This document shows, piece after piece, positions 17,323 through 25,840 of a stretch of 64,000 nucleotides of DNA. Location of the stretch: the NCBI RefSeq assembly GCF_042697365.1, contig NZ_CP137605.1; one strand, given 5' to 3'. This stretch comes from Brucella pseudintermedia (GTDB taxonomy: Bacteria > Pseudomonadota > Alphaproteobacteria > Rhizobiales > Rhizobiaceae). The notes under the pieces are model-generated. The model was given only the letters and a program-made list of their open reading frames with translations, did no database searches and was not told the DNA's origin. Position 1 is the stretch's first letter, and each line of letters opens with the position of its first letter. Made by a program: the position numbers and the translations under genes.

Positions 17323-18893
17323 TATATACGTGTCCCCAGCATATACGGTCCGAGGACGGCTGGTGTTATGTCTGGTCCGTTTTCCAGAACAGCGACGATG
17401 CGTCCATTGAAGAAAACGACGATACGATCGCTCAAACGCAGCAATTCGTCGAGATCGGCGCTGATAAGCAGCACGGCGCAGCCGCCTTGCGCCACTTCGT
17501 CGATGCGCCGATGCAGGAAGGCCGCCGCCGAAACGTCGATGCCGCGGGTCGGCTGGTCGGCGATCAGGAATTTCGGATTGGTGGCAAGCTCGCGCGCGGC
17601 GATGAGCTTTTGCGCATTGCCGCCGGAAAGGGAATCGAGCCTTTCGGTAATCGCGCCCGCGCGCACCGAATATTGCCTTATCATGCCGCTGACGCGCGCC
17701 TTGATGGCGTTCCAGCGCAGGAAAGGCCCCCGGAATATCTGCCTGTCGGCGGTAATCGATCCGGCTCCGGCTATGGCGTTTTCGGCCAGGGACAGGCCGG
17801 GTGCGCCGCCTTGCGAAAAGCGGTCGGCAGGCAGATGCGCAAGCCCTTGCCTGCGCCAGCTTGCAGTGTCGGCGCGCAGCATGTCCACGCCGTTAAGGCT
17901 GATCGTGCCGCTGGCCGCTTCCGCAAGGCCGGAAAGCACGGATACGAGGCCGCGCTGGCCGCTGCCATCGACACCGGCAACGCCGACGATTTCGCCCGCG
18001 CCAACGGTCAGGTCCACATCCTTGATGCGGTCTGCCGGATCGGCGGCTTTCGTCGTGACGCCCTTCATGTCGAGAACGGTTTTCATCGCGCCGTGCTTGT
18101 GGGCGCGTTGGGGAATGTCGACCGCATGGCCCATCACCATCTGCATGATGGCGTCGTCCGGCACGTCGGCAAGCTTTTCCGTGCCTGCGACGGCACCGGC
18201 GCGCAATACGGTCACGCTTTCGGCCAGCTCGCGCACTTCGTTCAGCTTGTGGGAAATGAAGAGGATGGTAATGCCTTCGTCGCGCAGCGATTTCAGCTTG
18301 CGCATCAGTTCCTCGATCTCCGGCGGCGAGAGAACGGCGGTCGGCTCATCGAGGATGAGAAGCCGCGTGCGGCGCGCCAGCGCTTTCAGGATTTCGACCT
18401 TCTGCTGGGCGGCGACGGAAAGCGCGCCCGTGATCGCGTCCGGGTCGGCGTGCAGGTCGTATTGCTGCATCAGCGCCTCGACCATTTTGCGCGCGCCAAC
18501 GCGGTCGATCAGCCCGGCCTTCACCGGTTCATGGCCGAGAATGATGTTTTCCGTAACCGTCAGGGTTGGCACGAGCGAGAAATGCTGGTGCACCATGCCG
18601 ATGCCTTGTGCGGCGGCGTCTTCGGGTGACCATGCGGCGATATGCTTGCCATCGACGACGATTTCGCCTGCCGTGGCATTTTCGATGCCGAACAGGATTT
18701 TCATGAGCGTGGATTTGCCAGCGCCGTTCTCGCCGCAAATGGCGTGGATGGAACCGGCGCGGATCGAAAACGACACGTCGCGAAGCGCCTCAGTGCCGTT
18801 CGGATAAACCTTGCTCACATCGCGAAAGGCGACGATTGGGCGGAAGGCGACGATTGCATCGCCGCCTTCAATATTTTCAGCTGGATTTTCCAC
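17322..18893 (-). CDS. Nucleoside-type ABC transporter ATP-binding protein (two ATPase domains)
   Basis: This 523-residue double ATPase is of the YufO/sugar-importer class. Domain 1 (about 20-260) has Walker A GENGAGKST, a signature region VAAQQKVEI and Walker B LLILDEPTAVL. Domain 2 (about 280-515) has a degenerate Walker A (GVDGSGQRG), the signature LSGGNAQK and a Walker B-like FLIADQPTRGID. Asymmetry between the halves is normal for this class. The adjacent genes encode both permeases and a BMP-family binding protein. Confidence 0.93.
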   Translation of the reverse strand: MENPAENIEGGDAIVAFRPIVAFRDVSKVYPNGTEALRDVSFSIRAGSIHAICGENGAGKSTLMKILFGIENATAGEIVVDGKHIAAWSPEDAAAQGIGMVHQHFSLVPTLTVTENIILGHEPVKAGLIDRVGARKMVEALMQQYDLHADPDAITGALSVAAQQKVEILKALARRTRLLILDEPTAVLSPPEIEELMRKLKSLRDEGITILFISHKLNEVRELAESVTVLRAGAVAGTEKLADVPDDAIMQMVMGHAVDIPQRAHKHGAMKTVLDMKGVTTKAADPADRIKDVDLTVGAGEIVGVAGVDGSGQRGLVSVLSGLAEAASGTISLNGVDMLRADTASWRRQGLAHLPADRFSQGGAPGLSLAENAIAGAGSITADRQIFRGPFLRWNAIKARVSGMIRQYSVRAGAITERLDSLSGGNAQKLIAARELATNPKFLIADQPTRGIDVSAAAFLHRRIDEVAQGGCAVLLISADLDELLRLSDRIVVFFNGRIVAVLENGPDITPAVLGPYMLGTRI

Positions 18894-18895
18894 GA

Positions 18896-19999
18896 TCAGG
18901 GACGAACCTTGTTGCGGATCGCGTTGAGATCCTCGGTGCTCATGCCGAACGCGGTCGGAACCGTGATCTTGCCCTCGGAAATCTCGTCGGAAGCCTTCTT
19001 GATGGCGTCCTTCATTTCCTGTGTAGCCATGGAAGCCATGTTGCCGTCCTGCACAATACCGACAGCGCCTTCCTTGAGGCCAAGCGCTTCGGCCTTGCCG
19101 AACGGCAGGTCGCCTGCCTTGAAGCGCTCATAGGCTTGCAGGAGGCTGACATCGACATTCTTCAGAACGGAGCTGACAACCTGCTTGGCAATGGCCGGGT
19201 CGCTGTCCTTGAAGATCGCTTCCTGATCGGAATCGACGCCCAGCACATATTTGCCGGTTTCCTTGGCGGCGGAAAGCTGGCCGAGGCCGGTCTGCGAGGC
19301 GACGACGAAGCCGAGCGCGACATCGGAGCGATACTGCGCGAGGCCCAGTTCCTTGCCCTTGGCGGCATCCATGAAGGAGCCGGCATAGGAAATGGCGATC
19401 TTGGCGTCGGGCAGGACAGCCTGCGCACCGGCGATATAGCCGACGAGGAAGTCGTTGATGACGGGAATGTCCATGCCGCCGAGGAAGCCGAGGTTCTTGC
19501 CAGTATCGCCGAGCTTGCCGTCCTTCAGCAGCGAAGCCGCCAGCATGCCGCCCAGATAAGAGCCTTCGTTCTGCTTGTACTGGATGGAATAGACATTGTC
19601 GTAGCCGCCTTCTTCATAAGGCACGCTTGCATCATAGAGGATGTATTTCTTGTCGGGATATTGCTGGGCGACCGCGCCGATGGTTTCTGCCATCTGGTAG
19701 GTACCGCCGATGATCAGGTCCCAGTCCTGTTCGGACGCATCGAGGAACACCGGTTCCCATTTGGTCGGATCGTCGCCGATTTCGAGAATCTTGGTCTCGA
19801 CGTCGTCGCCATATTTGTCCTTGATCATCTTCATGCCCTTGGCGGCGCTGTCGAAGAACGACTTGTCGCCGAGCGCGCCATTGATGATGAGCAGGACCTT
19901 GTCCTGTGCCTGAGCCGTGGTGGCGAATGTGCCCATCGCCGTCGAGGCGGCAAGAGCAAAGGCAAGGCGGATTATTCCCCGTCTGGTGGATTTGATCAC
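18896..19999 (-). CDS. BMP-family nucleoside-binding lipoprotein/periplasmic protein
   Basis: The 367-residue substrate-binding component belongs to the Med/BMP (basic membrane protein, PF02608) family, whose characterised members bind purine nucleosides. A signal peptide (IIRLAFALAASTAMG, cleavage near AQA-QD) precedes the mature domain. The conserved phrases LLIINGALGDKSFFDSA and LGFLGGMDIPVINDF are present. The start is a GTG at 19999 with GGAG 7 nt upstream. The in-frame frame upstream to 20068 has no ribosome-binding site. It is first in the operon. The 188-bp gap to the IclR gene should contain the promoter. Confidence 0.9.
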   Translation of the reverse strand: MIKSTRRGIIRLAFALAASTAMGTFATTAQAQDKVLLIINGALGDKSFFDSAAKGMKMIKDKYGDDVETKILEIGDDPTKWEPVFLDASEQDWDLIIGGTYQMAETIGAVAQQYPDKKYILYDASVPYEEGGYDNVYSIQYKQNEGSYLGGMLAASLLKDGKLGDTGKNLGFLGGMDIPVINDFLVGYIAGAQAVLPDAKIAISYAGSFMDAAKGKELGLAQYRSDVALGFVVASQTGLGQLSAAKETGKYVLGVDSDQEAIFKDSDPAIAKQVVSSVLKNVDVSLLQAYERFKAGDLPFGKAEALGLKEGAVGIVQDGNMASMATQEMKDAIKKASDEISEGKITVPTAFGMSTEDLNAIRNKVRP

Positions 20000-20187
20000 A
20001 ACAGAACTCCAATATTGTAGCGTTATGGAGATGGATTTTCTGCTTTGGATAATTTGCCCTCCGCCCACAGAACCTCCACACCTGAGGAGCGATCAAACGC
20101 TGACGGCGGTTGCGAGTCAATTGCCAAACTTTTTGCCCGTTGTGGACAAAACCGGTCTGTTGCGCACAATGCTCATAAAGCTTCCAT

Positions 20188-21018
20188 TTATTTCAACAAA
20201 GCCTGATTGGGGTGGCGGAGTGTCGGGTCGAACGGGTTGAGGCGCTGCGAGATGATTGCGGCTTCCTTGCGCAGAAGTTCCGTCACCGTCTGCTGGCGCT
20301 TTTCGGTGAGGCGCGCGGCAAGCGTGCCGATGCTGAGCGCGGCCACGGCCTCGCCATCACGATTGAGGATGGGGACGCCGAGACCCGCCATGCCGTCAAT
20401 CATGTTGAAGTTGAAGGTCGCAGCGCCCGATTCGCGCACTTCCGCAATCATGATGCGCAGGTCAACCTCGTCCACTGAGGATTTGTCGAGAATGCGGGGC
20501 ATGTTGAAGCGGATGATCGCCTCGCGCTCTTCTTCCGGCAGGAAGGCGAGGATGGCAAGGCTGCCCTGACCGATGCCGAGCGGCACCTTGCCGCCAATAT
20601 CGCCGGTAAAGGAGCGGATCGGAAACGGCCCCTCCACGCGGTCGAGGCAGACCGCATCGAAATTGCTGCGCACGAGCAGGAATACCGTGTCGTTGAACGT
20701 GGTCGAAAGGCGCAGCAGCGACGGGCGGGCAATGCTCAATATGCCGTCGCGCTGGCGCGCCTGCGCCGCCATCGCAAAAAACTCCAGCGACAGGCGATAA
20801 GCCTTCTTGTCGGGAAGCTGCTCGACGAGGTTTTCGGCAATCAAGGTCTTCAGCAGGCGATGCGCCGATGGCTGGCTGAGTTCGAGGTCGCGCGCCAGAT
20901 CGATCAGCCGCACGCCGTCATCCGTGCTGGCGGCGAGACCCTTCAAAATATGGATTGCCTTCACCAGACTTGAGTTAAGCGCGGCGCCGGATTTCGGATT
21001 CTCAGATATATCATCCAT
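20188..21018 (-). CDS. IclR-family transcriptional regulator
   Basis: This 276-residue regulator has an N-terminal winged helix (about 15-75; LIDLARDLELSQPSAHRLLKTL as the recognition region) and a C-terminal IclR effector domain ending GVPILNRDGEAVAALSIGT. It lies between two operons: the same-strand nucleoside transporter downstream and the divergent ABC/oxidase operon upstream. The gap to the latter (21019-21379) contains two perfect AT-rich palindromes, so the divergent operon is the likelier target. Confidence 0.9.
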   Translation of the reverse strand: MDDISENPKSGAALNSSLVKAIHILKGLAASTDDGVRLIDLARDLELSQPSAHRLLKTLIAENLVEQLPDKKAYRLSLEFFAMAAQARQRDGILSIARPSLLRLSTTFNDTVFLLVRSNFDAVCLDRVEGPFPIRSFTGDIGGKVPLGIGQGSLAILAFLPEEEREAIIRFNMPRILDKSSVDEVDLRIMIAEVRESGAATFNFNMIDGMAGLGVPILNRDGEAVAALSIGTLAARLTEKRQQTVTELLRKEAAIISQRLNPFDPTLRHPNQALLK

Positions 21019-21046
21019 AAAATTGCTTTCAAATTCTGCATTTTGA

Positions 21047-21087
21047 AAGAAATATATAATTTCTTCCGGATTTAAAAATTATAATTT
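21047..21087. promoter_or_regulatory. IclR operator candidates in the 361-bp divergent gap
   Basis: Two perfect palindromes lie next to the IclR start: AAGAAAT-ATATA-ATTTCTT (21047-21065) and AAATTATAATTT (21076-21087). They sit in a sharply AT-rich patch of an otherwise GC-rich gap (21019-21379). The remainder, 21088-21379, is a leader of nearly 300 bp before the ABC ATPase start with no gene that I can support. Confidence 0.5.
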
Positions 21088-21379
21088 GCATTCCGGCGGA
21101 TTTTTCCGCCATCTAAAACCGTCGCCAATGGGAAGGTCCGGCAAGGCATTGGAGAAGTGCCCGCAAGCGGATCGGCGGTTTTACTTGTAATCAAGGGGAA
21201 CGCTGCGGCTGCGTAAGCGGCCGGACGGTCATGCGTTCAAACGACAAGTCGGACCGGCGCTTCAAGCGCGGTCAGCCGCTCCCGCCAGCCAGCCCGACGA
21301 AGAGGCGACGTGAAACAACATCACGGCGCTTCCGCTCCCCCGCATCATTCCGCGGAAGTCAAGCCGAGAGGGAGACGCA

Positions 21380-22426
21380 ATGAGCTTTTTGACCCTGTCC
21401 GGAATTTCGCGCCACTATGGCAAGTTCGCGGCTGTCGACAATTTCAACCTGGCGATAGAAAAGGGCGAGTTCATTTCGCTTCTCGGCCCTTCCGGCTGCG
21501 GCAAGACCACGACCTTGCAGATGATCGCCGGTCTGGTGACGCCGACGGCGGGCACGATCACGCTCGACGGGCGCGAGATCACGCGCCTTGCGCCCGCCAA
21601 GCGCGAGCTTGGCGTCGTCTTCCAGAGCTATGCGCTGTTTCCGCATATGACGGTGGCGCAGAATGTGAGCTTCGGCCTTGAAATGCGCAATGTGCCGAAA
21701 GCGGAGCGCGAAAAGCGCGTGCGCGACGTGCTGGAACTGGTGCATCTGGGCGCGCTTGCCGACCGTTATCCGCGTGAAATGTCGGGCGGTCAGCGCCAGC
21801 GCGTGGCGATTGCGCGCGCGCTGGTCATCAATCCGCCGGTGCTGCTGCTCGACGAGCCGTTGTCCAATCTCGATGCGCAATTGCGCGAGGAAATGCAGTT
21901 TGAGCTGCGCCGCATCCAGCGCACAGTCGGCATCACCACCATCATGGTCACGCATGACCAGGCCGAAGCGCTGTCGATCAGCGACCGCATCGTGGTCATG
22001 GAAAAGGGCGTCATCACGCAGGTCGATGCGCCCTACAAGCTCTATGAGCACCCGCATAACCACTTCATTTCCAATTTCGTCGGCAAGTCGAACTTCCTCA
22101 AGGCGCGCGCCGAGGGCGACATGATCGCACTGGCCGAAACCGCGATCCGCTTTCCGGCCAACGGCAAAAAGGTCTCGGGCGAGCTTTCCGTCTTCATCCG
22201 CCCGGAAAAGGTGCAGCTCGTGGCAGCGGGCGAGGGGCATATCGCCGGTGAAGTGACGACGCGCTATTTCATGGGCGCGCAGTGGCTGCTCGGCGTGACG
22301 ACGCCTGCCGGCCAGCTTTCGGTGGCGCTTCCCAATCTCGGCAACCCGCCGCCGGCGGAAGGCACATCGGTCGGCCTCAGCTGGAACCACGAGGATTGCC
22401 GCATCCTCACCGCAGGGGTGAATTGA
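21380..22426 (+). CDS. PotA-like ABC transporter ATP-binding protein
   Basis: The 348-residue ATPase is of the polyamine/opine/iron uptake class. Walker A GPSGCGKTT lies at about 37-45, the Q-loop as VVFQSYALFPHMTV, the signature as MSGGQRQR (M replacing L) and Walker B as VLLLDEPLSNLD. A C-terminal TOBE regulatory domain (about 270-345) follows. It heads a seven-gene operon whose remaining genes encode two PotB/PotC-like permeases, a three-part FAD/Fe-S oxidoreductase and a binding protein. GAGGGAGACG precedes the ATG. Confidence 0.93.
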   Translation: MSFLTLSGISRHYGKFAAVDNFNLAIEKGEFISLLGPSGCGKTTTLQMIAGLVTPTAGTITLDGREITRLAPAKRELGVVFQSYALFPHMTVAQNVSFGLEMRNVPKAEREKRVRDVLELVHLGALADRYPREMSGGQRQRVAIARALVINPPVLLLDEPLSNLDAQLREEMQFELRRIQRTVGITTIMVTHDQAEALSISDRIVVMEKGVITQVDAPYKLYEHPHNHFISNFVGKSNFLKARAEGDMIALAETAIRFPANGKKVSGELSVFIRPEKVQLVAAGEGHIAGEVTTRYFMGAQWLLGVTTPAGQLSVALPNLGNPPPAEGTSVGLSWNHEDCRILTAGVN

Positions 22427-22428
22427 GC

Positions 22429-23319
22429 ATGTCGGCCGTCACCTCACAGGATATAACGCCCACGCCAAAGCAAAGGCGCGATCTGACGCCGCTCTTTCTG
22501 GTCGGGCCGTCGACGCTTCTGTTCTTCGCGCTGGTGCTGCTGCCGCTCGGCCTTACCGTGCTGCTGTCCTTCAACAGCTACAGCTATGACAAGGGCATCG
22601 AGAACGTCTACACGCTTGCCAATTATGTGCAGGTCCTGAAAGACCCCTATTACCTTTCGATCTTCTGGCGCACGCTCAAGCTCGCGCTCATCACCACCGT
22701 CATCACGGTGCTGATCGGCGTGCCGGAAGCCTATATTCTCTCCAATATGCGCAAGCCATGGCGCTCGATCTTCCTGCTGGTCATCATCGGGCCGCTTCTG
22801 GTTTCGGTCGTGGTGCGCACCTTCGGCTGGAGCATGCTGCTCGGCCGCAACGGCCTCGTGAACAGCGCTCTCGACATGGTGGGCCTGCCGACGACGCAAA
22901 TTCTCTACAGCGAAACGGCCATCGTCATCGGTCTGGTGCATATCATGCTGCCATTCATGGTGATCCCGGTCTGGACCGTGCTGCAAAAGCTCGATCCGTC
23001 GGTGGAAGCCGCAGCGCTGACGCTTGGCGCATCGCGCCTGACGGCATTGCGCCGCGTGGTGTTTCCGCAGGCGGTGCTTGGCATCCTGTCGGGCAGCCTC
23101 ATCGTGTTTGCGCTTTCGGCCAGCTCGTTTGCCATTCCGGGCCTGCTTGGCGGGCGCCGTCTCAAGATGGCGGCAACCGTCGTCTATGACGAGTTCCTGA
23201 TCGAGCTGAACTGGCCGCTGGGCGCTGCCATCGCCATCATCGTTCTGGTCGCCAATCTCGTGATCATGATTGCCTATAACCGTCTGCTCGAAGGGCAGGC
23301 CAAGAAGAAGCTGGGATAA
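22429..23319 (+). CDS. PotB-like ABC transporter permease
   Basis: This 296-residue membrane protein has six predicted helices (the first around LFLVGPSTLLFFALVLLPLGL). The inner-membrane coupling motif EAAALTLGASRLTALRRVVFP (EAA loop) is near residue 190. The start at 22429 follows the ATPase stop by two bases; a longer open frame overlapping the ATPase gene is rejected. Confidence 0.92.
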   Translation: MSAVTSQDITPTPKQRRDLTPLFLVGPSTLLFFALVLLPLGLTVLLSFNSYSYDKGIENVYTLANYVQVLKDPYYLSIFWRTLKLALITTVITVLIGVPEAYILSNMRKPWRSIFLLVIIGPLLVSVVVRTFGWSMLLGRNGLVNSALDMVGLPTTQILYSETAIVIGLVHIMLPFMVIPVWTVLQKLDPSVEAAALTLGASRLTALRRVVFPQAVLGILSGSLIVFALSASSFAIPGLLGGRRLKMAATVVYDEFLIELNWPLGAAIAIIVLVANLVIMIAYNRLLEGQAKKKLG

Positions 23320-23322
23320 GCC

Positions 23323-24129
23323 ATGGTCAAGAACGGTCCCTTTGCCCTTTTCTTCCACACGCTGATCGTCATCTTCATGCTGGCGCCGATGGTTGTGGTG
23401 TGCCTTGTGGCCTTCACGCCGGAAAACACGCTGACCATGCCGTGGAGCGGCCCGAATGCGGGGCTGTCGCTGCGCTGGTTCGAGGCCGTGTTCGCGCATA
23501 ATGATTTCATGGCGTCGTTCTATAACAGCGTGCAGCTCGCATTCTTCTCGGCAACGATTTCCACGCTTCTGGCCGTGCCCTCGGGACTGGCGATTGCGCA
23601 GTATAATTTCCGTGGCCGCGATGCGCTGAACGCGCTTTTCCTGTCGCCGCTCATCATCCCGCATCTGGTGCTGGGCGTGGCCTTCCTGCGCCTGTTCTCG
23701 CTGATGGGCTTTACCGGCTCCTTCGTCTGGCTGGTCGCGGCGCATTCGATTGTCGTGACGCCCTATGCGCTGCGCCTGATCCTCGCTTCGCTCGGCAGCA
23801 TGGACCGCAATGCGGAAAATGCGGCGCGCACCCTGGGCGCTGGTGAATGGACCGTGTTCCGCCGCATCACGCTGCCGCTGTTGCTGCCGGGTCTGTCGGG
23901 CGGGTGGCTGCTTGCCTTCATCAATTCCTTCGATGAACTCACCATGTCGATCTTCGTTACATCGCCATCCACGGTCACGCTGCCGGTGCGCATGTATATG
24001 TATGCAAGCGAATCCATCGACCCGATGATGGCGGCGGTTTCGGCCCTGATGATCCTCGTTGCGACCGTAACCATGATTATCATCGATCGCATGTTCGGTC
24101 TCGACCGGCTGCTGGTGGGCAAGGGCTGA
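23323..24129 (+). CDS. PotC-like ABC transporter permease
   Basis: A 268-residue permease with six hydrophobic segments. The EAA-type loop NAARTLGAGEWTVFRRITLP lies near residue 170 and pairs with the preceding permease. Spacing to that gene is 3 bp. The substrate is inferred from the downstream enzyme genes to be an amino acid derivative such as an opine, imino acid or D-amino acid. Confidence 0.92.
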   Translation: MVKNGPFALFFHTLIVIFMLAPMVVVCLVAFTPENTLTMPWSGPNAGLSLRWFEAVFAHNDFMASFYNSVQLAFFSATISTLLAVPSGLAIAQYNFRGRDALNALFLSPLIIPHLVLGVAFLRLFSLMGFTGSFVWLVAAHSIVVTPYALRLILASLGSMDRNAENAARTLGAGEWTVFRRITLPLLLPGLSGGWLLAFINSFDELTMSIFVTSPSTVTLPVRMYMYASESIDPMMAAVSALMILVATVTMIIIDRMFGLDRLLVGKG

Positions 24130-24140
24130 GCAGGCAGATC

Positions 24141-24449
24141 ATGACCATCCCGGTTTCTTCTTCGGCGGCTCAGTTCCGCAGGCGGTATCGGCTGGCTGAA
24201 CAGCCGCTCGGCTTCTCGCTCGACGGCGTGCGCTTCGAGGGACGCCGCGGCGATACCGTGCTGACTGCCATTCTCTCCGTGCAGGGCAAGCTGCGTCATA
24301 CCGAGTTCACGGGCGAGCCGCGCGCGGGCTTCTGCCTGATCGGTGCGTGTCAGGATTGTCATGTCATGACCGCTGAGGGCCACAAGCTTCGCGCCTGCAC
24401 CGCGCTTCTGGAAGAGGGCATGGCCTTTGTGACGGAGCCTGCGAAATGA
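24141..24449 (+). CDS. (2Fe-2S)-binding small subunit of an opine-type oxidase
   Basis: The 102-residue protein is a plant-ferredoxin-like 2Fe-2S subunit, as in HcnA and the small subunits of opine and D-hydroxyproline dehydrogenases. The four cluster ligands are Cys65, Cys70, Cys73 and Cys86 (C-x4-C-x2-C-x12-C). Its stop overlaps the start of the next gene. It should pass electrons between the two flavin subunits encoded downstream. Confidence 0.85.
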   Translation: MTIPVSSSAAQFRRRYRLAEQPLGFSLDGVRFEGRRGDTVLTAILSVQGKLRHTEFTGEPRAGFCLIGACQDCHVMTAEGHKLRACTALLEEGMAFVTEPAK

Positions 24450-25840
24450 GTGCGGTGCTTGATCCGGTTATCGTTGGTGCTGGTCCGGCAGGCGTTCGCG
24501 CCGCCGAAACACTGGTCAAGGCGGGTCTCAGGCCCATCGTGCTTGACGAAGGTTTTCGTTCCGGCGGGCAAATCTATCGCCGTCCACCGCTCGATGACGG
24601 GCGCAGCTATCGCAGCCGTTACGGGTCGGAGGCGCACAAGGCCGAGGCGCTGCACAAGAGCTTCGACGCCTTGCGCGGCGCAATCGACTATCGCCCGCAA
24701 ACGCTGGTGTGGAACATTTCGCGTGGGGAAACCAACCGGCTCGACCTTTTGACCGATGGCGTTCACGGCCAGTTGCCCTACAGCCATCTCATTCTGGCGA
24801 CGGGCGCGACCGACCGGGTTCTGCCGTTCAAGGGCTGGACCAAGCCCGGCGTCTACACCCTCGGCGCATCGCAGACGGCGCTGAAAGCACAAGGCTGCAC
24901 GGTTGGCGAGCGGGTGGTGTTCATGGGTTCCGGTCCGCTGCTTTATCTGGTGGCCTGGCAGTATCATCATGCAGGCGCCAAGGTTGTGGCGGTGCTGGAC
25001 ACGGCGCCTTTCGCATCCAAATTTCATCTGGCGCATCTGGCGCTCTATGCCCCGCGCATTGTGGCGCTCGGCGCTTGGTACGGCCTGCGTCTGAAGCTTG
25101 GCGGCGTGCCGATCCATTATAATGTGCGTCCCGACGAAGTTCTGGGCGAGAGCCATGTCGACGGCATTCGCTTTCGCACCGGCAATCGTGTACGCGAGGT
25201 TGACTGCGATGCGCTGGCTTATGGGTTTGCCTTGCGTCCTGAAACCCAGCTTGCCGATCTCGCCGGTTGCGATTTCCGCTTTGAAGAGCGCGACCGCGCC
25301 TGGCTTCCCGCTGCCGACAGGCTTGGTCGCACCAGCCGCATCGGTGTCTATGTGGCGGGCGACGGCGCAGGCATTGCCGGTGCTGACGCCGCTGAAATTC
25401 GCGGATCATTGGCCGCGATTGCCTTGCTGCGCGACAGGGGCCTGCCGTTTGACGAGGGCGCAGAACGCGGCCTTCTCGCAAGGCTCGATCATATCTATCG
25501 CGAGCGCCTGATCGTCGAAAAAGCCTTCCCGTTCCCGCGTGACTGGTTCGACACGATTGCTGGCGACGTCACGCTGTGCCGCTGCGAGGAAATCGCGCTC
25601 GGCGACGCGCAGGCGGTCATTGGAGATGGCGACGCGCGCGAGATCAACCGGCTGAAGGCGCTGACCCGCGTCGGCATGGGGCGCTGTCAGGGCCGCATGT
25701 GCACGGCGGCAGCGGCGGAACTTCTGGCCGCGATGCAGGACAAGACGCCCGCCGAAACAGGCCGCATCCGCGCTCAGGCTCCGGTCAAGCCGATCCCGCT
25801 TGGTTTCGGCGCTCCGGCGAGGGAGGACGTTTCGTCATGA
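24446..25840 (+). CDS. HcnB/OoxA-like FAD/NAD(P)-binding oxidoreductase subunit
   Basis: This 464-residue flavoprotein begins with the FAD dinucleotide motif GAGPAGVRAAE (about 9-19). A central second nucleotide-binding motif, VFMGSGPLLYLVAWQ, follows, with GVYVAGDGAGIAG near residue 310. The C-terminus carries a BFD-like domain with cysteines in LCRCEE and MGRCQGRMC that can hold a second Fe-S cluster. This matches the alpha subunit of octopine/nopaline oxidases and hydrogen-cyanide synthase HcnB. ATGA overlaps join it to both neighbours. Confidence 0.87.
   Translation: MSAVLDPVIVGAGPAGVRAAETLVKAGLRPIVLDEGFRSGGQIYRRPPLDDGRSYRSRYGSEAHKAEALHKSFDALRGAIDYRPQTLVWNISRGETNRLDLLTDGVHGQLPYSHLILATGATDRVLPFKGWTKPGVYTLGASQTALKAQGCTVGERVVFMGSGPLLYLVAWQYHHAGAKVVAVLDTAPFASKFHLAHLALYAPRIVALGAWYGLRLKLGGVPIHYNVRPDEVLGESHVDGIRFRTGNRVREVDCDALAYGFALRPETQLADLAGCDFRFEERDRAWLPAADRLGRTSRIGVYVAGDGAGIAGADAAEIRGSLAAIALLRDRGLPFDEGAERGLLARLDHIYRERLIVEKAFPFPRDWFDTIAGDVTLCRCEEIALGDAQAVIGDGDAREINRLKALTRVGMGRCQGRMCTAAAAELLAAMQDKTPAETGRIRAQAPVKPIPLGFGAPAREDVSS

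Noticed and set aside
17164..18807. 547-codon open frame antisense to the nucleoside ABC ATPase
   Set aside because: Ser/Arg-rich shadow; the minus strand has Walker and signature motifs.
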